A model generated the notes under the pieces. That model made no database searches. It was not told the origin of the DNA and saw only the letters and a program-made list of their open reading frames with translations. From CAVSJJ01 sp963771015 (lineage in GTDB: Bacteria; Actinomycetota; Actinomycetes; Actinomycetales; Dermatophilaceae), in the NCBI GenBank assembly GCA_963771015.1, contig CAVYRN010000009.1, forward strand, positions 434,001 to 498,000: a stretch of 64,000 nucleotides of DNA, in the 5' to 3' direction. Positions within the stretch are counted from its first letter, which is position 1; each line of letters opens with the position of its first letter. The translations under genes and the position numbers were made by a program. Of this stretch, positions 24,625 to 33,275 are shown in pieces.

Positions 24625-26763
24625 GTGGCGGGAGCGCACGGGGCGGCCTGGCCTCGGGCGGGGCTGTGGCGGCTGCTCGCGGCGTTCGCCGTCTTCAGCC
24701 TGTTGTCCGGGGTGATGGGGAGCGGGCTGGCCCTCCCGCTGGTCGCCACGGCGGCGGCGGCGGTCCACGCCGGAGACAGCCTCCTCACGACGAACCTCGA
24801 GCCGATCCCGCAGGTCGACCTTCCACAGACCGCCAGGCTGGTCGCCGCCGATGGCACGCCGATCGCCTACCTCTACTCGCAGGACCGGACCGATGTGCCC
24901 CTGTCGGCGATGTCGCCGCACATCCAGCACGCGATCGTCGCCGTCGAGGACGCGCGCTTCTTCCAGCACGGCCCCATCGACCCCCGCGGCCTGGCCCGCG
25001 CGGTCGTCGACGACGTGATGGGCCACCCGATCCAGGGCGCCTCGACACTCACCCAGCAGTACGCGAAGAACCTCATGCTCGAGCGGGACCTCCAGGCCGG
25101 CAACACCGCCGCGGCCCGTGCCGACGTCGCCAGGACGGTCAGCCGCAAGCTCCGTGAGCTCAAGCTCGCCATCAGCATCGAACACCACCTGACCAAGCAG
25201 CAGATCCTCGAGCGGTATCTCAACATCGTCTACTTCGGCGGGGGCGTCTACGGGGTCCAGGCGGCCGCCGAGCGCTACTTCGGGGTGTCCGCCGCCTCGC
25301 TGAGCGTGGCCCAGGCCGCCACCCTTGCCGGGATCGTCCAGGACCCCGCGGCATACGACCCCGCGGTCCACCCGCGACTGGCGGCGGTGCGCCGCAACGA
25401 GGTCCTGGCCGACATGCACGACCAGGGCATGATCACCGACGCGCAGTACGCCGCCGCGAGCAGGGCGCGGGTCAGGGTCACCGGGAAGGCGCTGCCCAAC
25501 GGCTGCGCCACGGCCGGCACGACCGGCTTCTTCTGTGAGTACGTCGTCCAGGCACTTCTCCATGACCCGCAGTACGCCGCCCTCGGTGCCACCCCGGCGG
25601 CGCGTCAGCAGACGCTCCTCACCGGGGGCCTCGTCATCAGGACCACGCTCGACCCGGCGACGCAGGCCGCGACGGTGTCGGCGGTCGACGGGTACGTGCC
25701 GCCCAGGGACAAGAGCCGGCTCGGCGCCGCGTCGGTCACCGTCGAGCCCGGCACGGGTGCCGTCGTCGCGATGGCGGAGAACCGGACCTACTCGGCCACC
25801 GCCGGGGTCGGGCGGACCTCGGTCAACTACACGACCGACGCGAACGTCGGCGGTGCGAGCGGCTTCCAGACCGGGTCGTCCTTCAAGCCGTTCACCCTCG
25901 CGACCTGGCTGTCCCAGGGCCACAGCCTCGGCGATGTCGTCGACGCGACGAAGCGCGGGTTCCCGTTCTCGTCGTTCACGGCGTGCGGCAGTCCGCTCCA
26001 GGGCGGCCAGCCGTACGTCCCGGGCAACTCCGAGGGCACCGAGACCGGACCGATGAGCGTCCTCGACGCGACGGTCAACTCCGTCAACGTCGCCTACGTC
26101 GACATGGAGACCCGGCTCGACCTCTGCGACATCGCGAAGACGGCACAGAGCCTCGGCGTCCATCTCGCCGCGCCGCAGCAGGTGTGTTCGGCGGGTGCGA
26201 GGCGCACGACCGACCTGCCGACGTGTCTGCCGTCGCTCACCCTCGGGGTGGAGGACATCGCACCGCTGACCATGGCGGCGGCATACGCCGGGTTCGCCGC
26301 GGGAGGGACCTACTGTGTGCCCGAGCCGGTGACCTCGATCCGCACCCCAGGATCGCCCGGCGCGAAGGCCACGACCGTGCTGACGGCTCACCCCGACTGC
26401 CGCCAGGCGATCAGCCCGGCCGTCGCCTCCGGTGTCTCGACGGCCCTCGAGCAGGTCCTCCTGCGCGGGACGGCCGCCGGGACGGGTCCGCTCTACCCCT
26501 GGCAGTCGGCCGGGAAGACCGGGACGACCGACGGTCCGTACGACTCGTGGTTCGTGGGCTACACCGCCCAGCGCAGCACCGCCGTATGGGTGGGCGACCC
26601 CGGGCGTACCGTCCATGGTCGGCCCACGAGGCTGCGGCTGACCAACGTGACCGTCGGCGGCCGCTACTACCCGGTCGTCTACGGGGCGAGCATCGCCGCA
26701 CCGATCTGGAAGTCGGTCATGACGGGGGCGATGCGGAACCTTCCCGCGCTGCCGCTGCCCTGA
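24625..26763 (+). CDS. Class A penicillin-binding protein (transglycosylase/transpeptidase)
   Basis: 712 residues, with an N-terminal signal anchor (residues 15-45). The GT51 glycosyltransferase domain has EDARFFQHGPIDPRGLARA (catalytic Glu), GASTLTQQYAKNL, and the YLNIVYFGGGVYGVQAAAERYFG helix. The transpeptidase domain has the SxxK serine in GSSFKPFTL, SVN (TVNSVNVAYVD), and KTG in SAGKTGTTDG. It polymerises and cross-links peptidoglycan at the outer face of the membrane. GTG 24625 has GAGGGAG 7 nt upstream; upstream GTG 24619 and TTG 24604 are alternatives. The 3' end overlaps a convergent gene by 47 bp. Confidence 0.92.
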   Translation: MAGAHGAAWPRAGLWRLLAAFAVFSLLSGVMGSGLALPLVATAAAAVHAGDSLLTTNLEPIPQVDLPQTARLVAADGTPIAYLYSQDRTDVPLSAMSPHIQHAIVAVEDARFFQHGPIDPRGLARAVVDDVMGHPIQGASTLTQQYAKNLMLERDLQAGNTAAARADVARTVSRKLRELKLAISIEHHLTKQQILERYLNIVYFGGGVYGVQAAAERYFGVSAASLSVAQAATLAGIVQDPAAYDPAVHPRLAAVRRNEVLADMHDQGMITDAQYAAASRARVRVTGKALPNGCATAGTTGFFCEYVVQALLHDPQYAALGATPAARQQTLLTGGLVIRTTLDPATQAATVSAVDGYVPPRDKSRLGAASVTVEPGTGAVVAMAENRTYSATAGVGRTSVNYTTDANVGGASGFQTGSSFKPFTLATWLSQGHSLGDVVDATKRGFPFSSFTACGSPLQGGQPYVPGNSEGTETGPMSVLDATVNSVNVAYVDMETRLDLCDIAKTAQSLGVHLAAPQQVCSAGARRTTDLPTCLPSLTLGVEDIAPLTMAAAYAGFAAGGTYCVPEPVTSIRTPGSPGAKATTVLTAHPDCRQAISPAVASGVSTALEQVLLRGTAAGTGPLYPWQSAGKTGTTDGPYDSWFVGYTAQRSTAVWVGDPGRTVHGRPTRLRLTNVTVGGRYYPVVYGASIAAPIWKSVMTGAMRNLPALPLP

Positions 26764-27685
26764 CCCGCTCGCGGTCCGGTCCGGGTATGGCCCGCTCATC
26801 CCCGTCGCCGGCGGCGACCGCGTCGATCGTGTCCATCGCGTCGAGGATCCGGCCGCGCAGGGCGTTGCCCCGCTGGGTGAGGACGCGCTGGGCGGCGACG
26901 AATGCCGCCTTGCCCTCGGCCGTCTCGACGGCGACCGCCTCCAGGCCGAGGGAGCGCACATCGTAGGGCGAGGCCTGCATGTCGAGCACCCGGATGTCGC
27001 GGGCCAGCTCGAAGGCGTCGGCCACGAGCTCGCTCGGGATCGCCGGGGTGAGCTTGTAGGACCACTTGTACAGGTCCATCCCGGCGTGGAGACAGCCGGG
27101 CTGCTCCAGGGCGACCTGCGACTCGCGGGTCGGCTGAAGGCCGTTGTGCGGCCTCGCGGGCTCGGTGAAGAACCGGAACGCGTCGAAGTGGCTGCACCGG
27201 ATCTGGTGGTCCTCGACGACCGCGTCGGTGGCCTCGTGCCCGAGACGCAGCGGCAGCCCGGTATGCCGCACCTGCTCCGGCCCCAGCCGGTAGACCATCG
27301 CCCACTCGTGCAGGGCGAAGCAGCCGACGGCCGCCGGCCTGGCGAGCGTCGCCGCGAGGAGCGAGCGGACGAACTCGACGGTCGCGCCCCGCGCGGCGAG
27401 GAACGCCGCCACGTCCAGCGTCACCGCGCCGTCGTCGGTGCGGTAGAACCGCCACCCTGCCCGCGGCATACCGGCGGCCCCCTCGAGGACGACGCCGGGG
27501 CCCGGGTGCCACCGGCGGAACCGGCCGGGGGAGTGCCGGTAGTACGTGTGGAGGAAGTCCTCGACCGGGTGCCTCTCATGGCGGGCACGGCGGGCGAGGT
27601 GCCCGGCGAGCAGCCGGTCGGCGCGCTCGCCATGGGCGGCCTCGAGCGCCGACCAGTGCCGCGCCGGGAGGACGATCCGTTCCAC
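26717..27685 (-). CDS. Conserved actinobacterial protein annotated as 3-methyladenine DNA glycosylase
   Basis: 322 residues, all-soluble, rich in His and Arg, with motifs such as HWSALEAAHGERADRL, FLHTYYRHSPGRFRRWHPG, and DLYKWSYKLTPAIPSELV. I recognise it as a conserved actinobacterial family often labelled 3-methyladenine DNA glycosylase, but I see no helix-hairpin-helix motif, so the activity is doubtful. GTG 27685 is preferred because TACCCT lies 7 nt upstream (leaderless); the longer frame would include promoter sequence. The C-terminus overlaps the PBP gene tail by 47 bp in antiparallel. Confidence 0.65.
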   Translation of the reverse strand: MERIVLPARHWSALEAAHGERADRLLAGHLARRARHERHPVEDFLHTYYRHSPGRFRRWHPGPGVVLEGAAGMPRAGWRFYRTDDGAVTLDVAAFLAARGATVEFVRSLLAATLARPAAVGCFALHEWAMVYRLGPEQVRHTGLPLRLGHEATDAVVEDHQIRCSHFDAFRFFTEPARPHNGLQPTRESQVALEQPGCLHAGMDLYKWSYKLTPAIPSELVADAFELARDIRVLDMQASPYDVRSLGLEAVAVETAEGKAAFVAAQRVLTQRGNALRGRILDAMDTIDAVAAGDGDERAIPGPDRERVRAAAAREGSASPPS

Positions 27686-27758
27686 CCACGGCAGGGTAGT
27701 AGCACCTAAGGTGGTGCGGTTGGCGCCAACACGGGCGCCACCGGCATCGGGAGGCTTC

Positions 27759-28628
27759 ATGCAGCGTCGCATCTTGGCCGTCCTCGTCTCCGCCGCGGCA
27801 TTCCTGGCTCCCGCCGGGTCCGCGGCCGCGTCGTCGGGGGACCACGCCCACGGGGGACACGGACCGAGAACCACCACCTATCTCGCCCTCGGCGACTCGC
27901 TCGCCGCCGGGTACCAGCCCGGTCGCGGTGACAACCGGACCGGAGGCTACGTCGGCCAGGTCCTCGCCGGGCTCGACAGCCCGCGGCACCCCGCCGAGCT
28001 CGTCAACCTGGCGTGCTCCGGCGAGACCGCCGCCTCGATGGTCTCCGGCGGCCACTGTGACATCTACCCGGCGGGCAACCAGCTCGCCCAGGCCGTGGCC
28101 TACCTGCGGGCCCACCCCGGCCAGACCAAGGTCATCACCGTCGACATCGGCGCCAACGACGTCCAGCGCTGCCTGGCCGGTGGCACCATCGACACGGTCT
28201 GCATCCAGGCCGGCATGGCCGCGGTGCACACCAACCTCGCCGTCATCTTCGACGAGCTCCGGGACGCCGCTCCGCAGGCCCGGATCGTCGCCCTCACGTA
28301 CTACGACCCGTTCCTCGCGGCCTGGTTGCTCGGCCCGACCGGTCAGGGCCTGGCCGCCAGCTCGCTCGACCTCGCCGACGCCCTCAACGTCCAGATCAAG
28401 CGGGCCGCGGCCAGGGAGCGCGTCGAGATCGCCGACGTGGCCAGGGCGTTCAGGTCCCACACCTGGCGGGTCGTCTCCGACCCCACCCTCGGCTCGGTGC
28501 CGAAGAACGTCCAGCTCGTCTGCCAGCTGACCTGGATGTGCACCCTCGGGGACATCCACGCCACCGACGGCGGGTATGCCGTGCTGGCGCACACCGTGCT
28601 GGCCCGGCTCGACGAGCGGCGCCGCTAG
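27759..28628 (+). CDS. Secreted SGNH/GDSL-type lipase or esterase
   Basis: 289 residues. A signal peptide (residues 1-25, MQRRILAVLVSAAAFLAP with an AxA-like cleavage site) is followed by SGNH blocks: I YLALGDSLAAGYQPG (nucleophile Ser), II NLACSGETAASM (Gly), III DIGANDVQRC (Asn), and V DIHATDGGY (Asp, His). Paired Cys suggest disulfides. It would hydrolyse extracellular esters or lipids. ATG 27759 has GGGAGG 5 nt upstream. Confidence 0.88.
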   Translation: MQRRILAVLVSAAAFLAPAGSAAASSGDHAHGGHGPRTTTYLALGDSLAAGYQPGRGDNRTGGYVGQVLAGLDSPRHPAELVNLACSGETAASMVSGGHCDIYPAGNQLAQAVAYLRAHPGQTKVITVDIGANDVQRCLAGGTIDTVCIQAGMAAVHTNLAVIFDELRDAAPQARIVALTYYDPFLAAWLLGPTGQGLAASSLDLADALNVQIKRAAARERVEIADVARAFRSHTWRVVSDPTLGSVPKNVQLVCQLTWMCTLGDIHATDGGYAVLAHTVLARLDERRR

Positions 28629-28653
28629 TCCCGGCCCCGGCCGCACACCGCCC

Positions 28654-28704
28654 AAGGGTGGCGATCCGCCCCTTCGGAGCATCCGAAGGGGCGGATCCCC
28701 ACCC
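28654..28704. repeat. Long palindrome (repeat family member), probable terminator
   Basis: GATCCGCCCCTTCGG (28663-28677) pairs perfectly with CCGAAGGGGCGGATC (28683-28697); beyond a C/C mismatch, GGGTGG (28656-28661) pairs with CCACCC (28699-28704), giving 21 pairs around a 5-nt loop. There is no U-tract. The left arm AAGGGTGGCGATCCGCCCC is nearly the same as arms repeated at 49151-49232, so this is a dispersed element as well as a likely terminator. Confidence 0.7.
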
Positions 28705-28809
28705 GTCGAGCGCTGAGCCGCCCCGGTGAACGCGGTCGGGGCGGGTCCGAGCGTGCCGAGCGGGGGGTCCGAGCGTGCCGGGGTGAGCCGCGCTGGGTAG
28801 GCTCCCGGC

Positions 28810-29580
28810 GTGCGCATCGCGAGGTTCACCACGGGCGAGGACCCTCTCTACGGACTCGTCGACGGGGCGGGGGAGAAGATCGCCGAGGTCACCGGCGACC
28901 CGCTGTACCAGCGGATCGAGCTGACCGGGGTCACGCATCTCGTCCAGGACGTCCGGCTGCTTGCGCCGGTCATCCCGCGCAGCAAGATCATCGGGATCGG
29001 CAGGAACTACCACGACCACGCCGCCGAGATGGGTGCTGAGGCCCCGGCCGAGCCGCTGATGTTCCTCGTCCCCAACACCGCCGTGGTCGGGCCCGGCGAC
29101 CCGGTCGTCATGCCCCCGCAGAGCGCCGAGATCCACTACGAGGGTGAGCTCGCCGTCGTCATCGGCCGGGTGTGCAAGGACATCGCCCCGGAGGACGCCA
29201 TGTCGGTCATCTTCGGCTACACGTGTGCCAATGACGTCACGGCCCGCGACCTGCAGCGCGGCGACGGGCAGTGGGCCCGGGCCAAGGGCTTCGACACCTT
29301 CTGCCCGCTCGGGCCGTGGATCGAGACCGAGCTCGACCCCGCCGACCTCCATCTCGTCACCCGGCTGGACGACGAGGTCGTGCAGGACGGGACGACGGGG
29401 GACATGGTCCACGGGGTCGCCGCGCTCGTCGCGCACGCCTCGGCGGCCTTCACGCTGCTGCCGGGTGACGTCATCCTCACCGGGACCCCGGCCGGCGTCG
29501 GGAGGGTCGAGCCGGGCCAGCGGGTGGAGGTCGACATCGACGCCATCGGCGTGCTCAGCAACCCCTTCGTCCGCCGATAG
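28810..29580 (+). CDS. Fumarylacetoacetate hydrolase-family protein
   Basis: 256 residues. The family core is clear: KIIGIGRNYHDHAAEMG, metal-binding Glu residues in AEIHYEGELAVVIGR, TCANDVTARDLQ, and PGDVILTGTPAGVG. Members cleave or decarboxylate acylpyruvates and related oxo-acids; many actinobacteria carry this gene before gltX. The start is GTG with TAGGCT 6 nt upstream, suggesting a leaderless transcript. The specific substrate is unknown. Confidence 0.88.
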   Translation: MRIARFTTGEDPLYGLVDGAGEKIAEVTGDPLYQRIELTGVTHLVQDVRLLAPVIPRSKIIGIGRNYHDHAAEMGAEAPAEPLMFLVPNTAVVGPGDPVVMPPQSAEIHYEGELAVVIGRVCKDIAPEDAMSVIFGYTCANDVTARDLQRGDGQWARAKGFDTFCPLGPWIETELDPADLHLVTRLDDEVVQDGTTGDMVHGVAALVAHASAAFTLLPGDVILTGTPAGVGRVEPGQRVEVDIDAIGVLSNPFVRR

Positions 29581-29592
29581 GCTTCGCTCACC

Positions 29593-31158
29593 ATGACCTC
29601 CGAGATCCCTTCCTCGACCCGGCCCGACCCCCTCGCTCCGGGATCCTCCCTGCCCGGTGCGGTCCGGCTGCGCGTCGCTCCCTCGCCCACCGGTGACCCG
29701 CACGTCGGCACGGCCTACATGGCCCTGTTCAACCTCGCCTTCGCACGGCAACAGGGCGGGCGCTTCCTCCTGCGCATCGAGGACACCGACCGCGCCCGGC
29801 TGCGGGAGGGCAGCGAGGCCCAGGTTCTCGACACCCTGCACTGGCTCGGGCTGACCTGGGACGAGGGTCCGGACATCGGCGGCCCCGCCGCCCCGTACCG
29901 GCAGAGCGAGCGGCTCGAGACGTACCGGCCGTACGTCGAGCGACTCCTCGCCGAGGGCAAGGCGTACCACTGCTGGTGCTCCCCGGAGCGGCTCTCCGAG
30001 ATGCGCAACCAGCAGCAGAAGCGCAAGGAGCCGACGGGGTACGACCGGATGTGTCTCGGCACGACCCGCGAGGAGCGGGCGGAGCTGCCGGGCTTCTCCG
30101 AGACCCCGGTCGTCCGGATGCTCATCCCCGACGACGCACCGCTCCACTTCGACGACCTCATCCGCGGCCGCGTCTCGGCGCCCCGCCCCGACGACCAGGT
30201 CATCCTCAAGGCCGACGGCTTCCCCACCTACCATCTCGCCGTCGTCGTCGACGACCATGAGATGGGGATCACCCATGTGGTCCGCGGTGAGGAGTGGATC
30301 AGCTCGACCCCGAAGCACATCCTGCTCTACCGGTGGCTCGGCCTGACGCCGCCGCGGTTCGCGCACATGCCGCTGCTGCGCAACACCGACAGCTCGAAGA
30401 TCTCCAAGCGCAAGAACCCGGCGGCCCGGTTGACGTGGTTCCGCGAGCAGGGCTACCTGCCCGAGGCGCTGGTCAACTTCCTCGCCCTGCTCGCCTACCC
30501 CCCGGTCCTCGAGGACGACGGCACCGAGCGCGAGGTCTTCACCTTCGAGGAGTTCAGCGAGCGCTTCGACTGGGGCAAGGTCAACCCGGTCGGCCCGGTC
30601 TTCGACCTCAAGAAGCTCGACTGGGTCAACGGTGTCCACATCCGCGAGCTCGAGCTCGGCGAGCTGACCTCCCGCCTGCTGCCCTACCTCGCCGCCGACG
30701 GGGTGCTGGGCGAGCGCCCGACCCTCGGCGAGCTCGCCCGGCTGCGCCGCGTCACCGAGCTCATCCAGACCCGGATCGCCCATCTCACCGAGGCCGCCGA
30801 CCTCGTCCGCCCGTTCTACCTCGCCGACGACGCCCTCGACATCGCCGAGGATGCGCGCGCCCAGCTCGACGAGAACGCACCCCGGGTCCTCGACGCGGCC
30901 GTGGCGGCGCTCGAGTCCGTCGACGCGGAGGTGTCCGGGGCGCTCGGCAGCGAGACCGGATGGCAGGCGGCCCGGATCGAGGCCGGATTGCGGGCGGCCC
31001 TCGTCGACGGGCTGGGGCTGAAGCCGAGGTTCGCCTTCGGTCCGTTGCGGACCGCCGTGTCGGGACGTCGGGTCAGCCCACCGCTCTTCGAGTCGATGGA
31101 GATCCTCGGTCGGACATCCACCCTCGCGCGCCTTCGGGCGCTGCGGGCGACGCTCTGA
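29593..31158 (+). CDS. gltX: Glutamyl-tRNA synthetase
   Basis: Charges tRNA-Glu and, in organisms lacking glutaminyl-tRNA synthetase, tRNA-Gln as well. 521 residues. The class I HIGH-equivalent is PSPTGDPHVGTAYMALFN (residues 24-41) and the KMSKS-equivalent is SSKISKRKN (near residue 273); the C-terminal helical anticodon-binding domain follows. TAGGCT overlaps the upstream stop 9 nt before the ATG, so a nearly leaderless start is possible. The tRNA-Gln and tRNA-Glu genes lie 1 kb downstream. Confidence 0.96.
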   Translation: MTSEIPSSTRPDPLAPGSSLPGAVRLRVAPSPTGDPHVGTAYMALFNLAFARQQGGRFLLRIEDTDRARLREGSEAQVLDTLHWLGLTWDEGPDIGGPAAPYRQSERLETYRPYVERLLAEGKAYHCWCSPERLSEMRNQQQKRKEPTGYDRMCLGTTREERAELPGFSETPVVRMLIPDDAPLHFDDLIRGRVSAPRPDDQVILKADGFPTYHLAVVVDDHEMGITHVVRGEEWISSTPKHILLYRWLGLTPPRFAHMPLLRNTDSSKISKRKNPAARLTWFREQGYLPEALVNFLALLAYPPVLEDDGTEREVFTFEEFSERFDWGKVNPVGPVFDLKKLDWVNGVHIRELELGELTSRLLPYLAADGVLGERPTLGELARLRRVTELIQTRIAHLTEAADLVRPFYLADDALDIAEDARAQLDENAPRVLDAAVAALESVDAEVSGALGSETGWQAARIEAGLRAALVDGLGLKPRFAFGPLRTAVSGRRVSPPLFESMEILGRTSTLARLRALRATL

Positions 31159-31170
31159 GGCGGTGCTGCG

Positions 31171-31641
31171 ATGGCCGACATCCGGACCCCGCTCGGTGGG
31201 CTGAAGTTCTCGGTCCGCGTCGCGGTCATGTGTACTCGCGAGGACCGGCTCCTCGTCAACCTCCTCGACGATGTGGACTTCGCGTTCCTGCCGGGTGGGG
31301 CGCTCGGCACCGGTGAGGACGTCATGGCCTGTGCGGCCCGCGAGTGGGTCGAGGAGACCGGGACCGAGCCCGGCCCGATGCACCTCGTGGGGGTCGTCGA
31401 GAACTTCTTCGGGCACCCGGAGCGCCCTCAGCATGAGATCGGCTTCTACCTGAGGATGGCGGCGCCGGCCGACCTCCCGGACGAGGAGTTCACCATCCTC
31501 GACGCCCCCGAGGGACGGCTGACGTGGATCCCGCTCGGGGAGGCGGCGGCATACCCCGTCCTTCCGGAGAGCGTGGCGGAGCTGCTCACCGTCCCGACGG
31601 GCGAGATCAGACATCTCGTCAGGCGTTCCCCAGGTTCGTGA
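31171..31641 (+). CDS. Nudix hydrolase
   Basis: 156 residues with a full Nudix box, Gx5Ex7REVEEx(T)G, in GALGTGEDVMACAAREWVEE (residues 49 on). It hydrolyses a nucleoside-diphosphate-linked substrate that cannot be named. It starts 12 bp after gltX and is likely co-transcribed. Confidence 0.87.
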   Translation: MADIRTPLGGLKFSVRVAVMCTREDRLLVNLLDDVDFAFLPGGALGTGEDVMACAAREWVEETGTEPGPMHLVGVVENFFGHPERPQHEIGFYLRMAAPADLPDEEFTILDAPEGRLTWIPLGEAAAYPVLPESVAELLTVPTGEIRHLVRRSPGS

Positions 31642-31642
31642 C

Positions 31643-31658
31643 ATACCGTAGGGGGTAT
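31643..31658. promoter_or_regulatory. Putative CsoR/CstR-type operator before the DUF302 gene
   Basis: ATACCGTAGGGGGTAT is an imperfect palindrome with ATACC and GGTAT arms and a G-rich centre, as in operators of the CsoR/CstR family (copper or sulfane-sulfur sensors). It lies 24 bp upstream of the DUF302 start. No CsoR-family gene is in the window. Confidence 0.4.
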
Positions 31659-31681
31659 ATCGACCCACGGAAGGGACCCCG

Positions 31682-32074
31682 ATGACGTACACCCTCAGCG
31701 CGACCGTTCCCGGCTCGTTCGACGATGCGGTCGCCGCCGTGCGCCAGGCGCTCGCCGACAACGGTTTCGGTGTGCTCACCGAGATCAACCTCCAGGCGAC
31801 CCTCAAGGCCAAGCTCGGCGTCGACATCGACCGTCAGCTCATCCTCGGGGCGTGTCGGCCCCAGCTCGCTCACGCGGCGATCCAGGTGGAGCCGTCGATC
31901 GGCGTCCTCCTGCCGTGCACGGTCGTCGTCCGGGAGTCCGACGGTCGGGTGCTCGTCGAGGCCCTCGACCCACACACGATGGTGAGTGTCACCGACAACG
32001 AGGCACTGGCCGAGATCGTCGACGAGGTCGCTGGGCGGCTGACGGCCGCGGTCGGGCAGGTCTCGGCGGGTTGA
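31682..32074 (+). CDS. DUF302 protein
   Basis: 130 residues, a single DUF302 domain (YTLSATVPGSFDDAVAAVRQAL start; ILGACRPQLAHAAI and IGVLLPCTVVV, with the two conserved Cys). The function is unknown; relatives are often found near sulfur- or metal-stress genes. GGAAGG lies 7 nt before the ATG. The operator-like palindrome upstream suggests regulated expression. Confidence 0.85.
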   Translation: MTYTLSATVPGSFDDAVAAVRQALADNGFGVLTEINLQATLKAKLGVDIDRQLILGACRPQLAHAAIQVEPSIGVLLPCTVVVRESDGRVLVEALDPHTMVSVTDNEALAEIVDEVAGRLTAAVGQVSAG

Positions 32075-32115
32075 GCGCCCAGCGCAGGCGATTTCGTCGC
32101 GCGGGGGAGGGCCGG

Positions 32116-32121
32116 TAGTAT
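32116..32121 (+). promoter_or_regulatory. -10 element for the tRNA-Gln gene
   Basis: TAGTAT, 56 nt before the tRNA; a weak -35 candidate TTCGTC lies 17 nt upstream. Confidence 0.4.
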
Positions 32122-32176
32122 CGACCCTCGGTTCACCGTCGCCGGTCCACCCGGGCCGGCGGGCGTGATACCCCCT

Positions 32177-32248
32177 TGGGGTATGGTGTAATTGGCAACA
32201 CAGCTGATTCTGGTTCAGCCATTCTAGGTTCGAGTCCTGGTACCCCAG
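32177..32248 (+). tRNA. tRNA-Gln (anticodon CTG)
   Basis: 72 nt cloverleaf: acceptor TGGGGTA (32177-32183) with TACCCCA (32241-32247), discriminator G, anticodon loop with CTG, and T-arm GGTTCGAGTCC. CCA is not encoded. The sequence closely resembles bacterial glutamine tRNAs. Confidence 0.95.
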
Positions 32249-32355
32249 CTTTCGCGGACGGCCGTGCGGCCGACCACGATTCGGAGAAGGTCCCCTCCAT
32301 TCGGTAGGGTTCTGCTCCGTTGCCCGAGGCCGTCTCGGCCCGGGCGCATGCTCGA

Positions 32356-32431
32356 GGCCCCGTTGTGTAGTGGCCTAGCACGCCGCCCTCTCAAGGCGGT
32401 AGCGCGGGTTCGAATCCCGTCGGGGCTACCA
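32356..32431 (+). tRNA. tRNA-Glu (anticodon CTC), CCA encoded
   Basis: Acceptor GGCCCCG (32356-32362) with CGGGGCT (32421-32427), including a first G-U pair as in Streptomyces; anticodon loop with CTC; T-loop TTCGAAT; discriminator A and encoded CCA (32429-32431). A separate -10-like TAGGGT lies at 32305-32310. Confidence 0.95.
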
Positions 32432-32435
32432 CGAG

Positions 32436-32466
32436 CGAAGGCCCGGCCGACTCGGCCGGGCCTTCG
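32436..32466. terminator. Bidirectional terminator, tRNA-Glu / IclR gene
   Basis: CGAAGGCCCGGCC (32436-32448) pairs with GGCCGGGCCTTCG (32454-32466), 13 perfect pairs with a 5-nt loop, between convergent transcription units. Confidence 0.75.
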
Positions 32467-32499
32467 TCGTGCCGGTCGACGTTGCGGGTCGCGGCGCCG

Positions 32500-33243
32500 T
32501 CAGGCGTTGTTCTGGGCCTCCTGGGCCGCCGCATGCCGGCTGAGGACCTCGGTCAGCTTGTTCGCCCCGGCCATGACCGTCGCCGCGTGCAGCCGACCGG
32601 GCTGGCGGGAGAGCCGCTCGATGGGTCCCGAGATCGAGACCGCGGCGATGACCCGGCCGGACGGGCCCCGGACCGGCGCGGACACCGACGCGACGCCGGG
32701 CTCGCGCTCGCCGACGCTTTGGGCCCAACCGCGCCGACGCACGCCGGACAGGGTCGTCGCGCTGAACGCGGCCCCCTGCAGGCCCCGGTGCAGCCGGTCC
32801 GGCTCCTCCCAGGCGAGGAGGACCTGCGCGGCCGACCCGGCGAGCATCGAGAGCGCCGCGCCGACGGGGATGGAGTCGCGCAGGCCGACGTGCGGCTCTG
32901 CCGAGGCGACGCACACCCGGTGGTCGCTCTGCCGGCGGAAGAGCTGCGCGGACTCGTTCGTGTGGTCGCGCAGGGCTCCGAGCACCGGGCCGGCAGCGGC
33001 CAGGAGCCGGTCCTCGCCCGCCGCCGCGGCGAGCTCGGCGAGTCGCGGGCCGAGGACGAAGCGACCCTGGAGGTCGCGGGCGACGAGCCGGTGGTGTTCG
33101 AGCGCCACCGCGAGGCGATGCGCCGTCGGGCGGGCCAGCCCGGTGGCAGTGACGAGCTGTGCCAGCGTCGCCGGGCCCGCCTCGAGGGCGCCCAGAACGA
33201 CGGCGGCCTTGTCGAGGACGCCGACTCCGCTGCTAGTGTCCAT
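32500..33243 (-). CDS. IclR-family regulator of leuCD (NdgR/LtbR type)
   Basis: 247 residues. The N-terminal winged helix (ATLAQLVTATGLARPTAHRLAVALEHHRLV) is followed by the IclR effector domain (VAAAGP..., VGLRDSIPVGAALSM, SVSAPVRGPSGRVIAAVSISGP). It is divergent from leuCD; in Streptomyces and Corynebacterium the IclR protein at this position controls leuCD and other amino acid genes. A perfect palindrome lies 14 bp upstream of its start. The specific name is inferred from position. Confidence 0.85.
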   Translation of the reverse strand: MDTSSGVGVLDKAAVVLGALEAGPATLAQLVTATGLARPTAHRLAVALEHHRLVARDLQGRFVLGPRLAELAAAAGEDRLLAAAGPVLGALRDHTNESAQLFRRQSDHRVCVASAEPHVGLRDSIPVGAALSMLAGSAAQVLLAWEEPDRLHRGLQGAAFSATTLSGVRRRGWAQSVGEREPGVASVSAPVRGPSGRVIAAVSISGPIERLSRQPGRLHAATVMAGANKLTEVLSRHAAAQEAQNNA

Positions 33244-33256
33244 GTGATGATATTGC

Positions 33257-33275
33257 CGTCTCATTGCCTGAGACG
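33257..33275. promoter_or_regulatory. Palindromic operator between IclR gene and leuCD
   Basis: CGTCTCATTGCCTGAGACG: perfect 7-bp arms with a 5-bp centre. The divergent IclR protein is the natural candidate to bind. ATTGCC is repeated at 11-bp spacing (33252 and 33263). No clear -10/-35 pair for leuC was found. Confidence 0.6.

Noticed and set aside
22825..26961. A 1378-codon open frame on the minus strand opposite cimA and the PBP gene
   Set aside because: It mirrors third-position GC bias of the plus-strand genes, has low-complexity Gly/Arg/Asp-rich translation and no recognisable domain.
28450..31827. Long minus-strand frame opposite the FAH, gltX and Nudix genes
   Set aside because: Three confidently identified plus-strand genes occupy the region.
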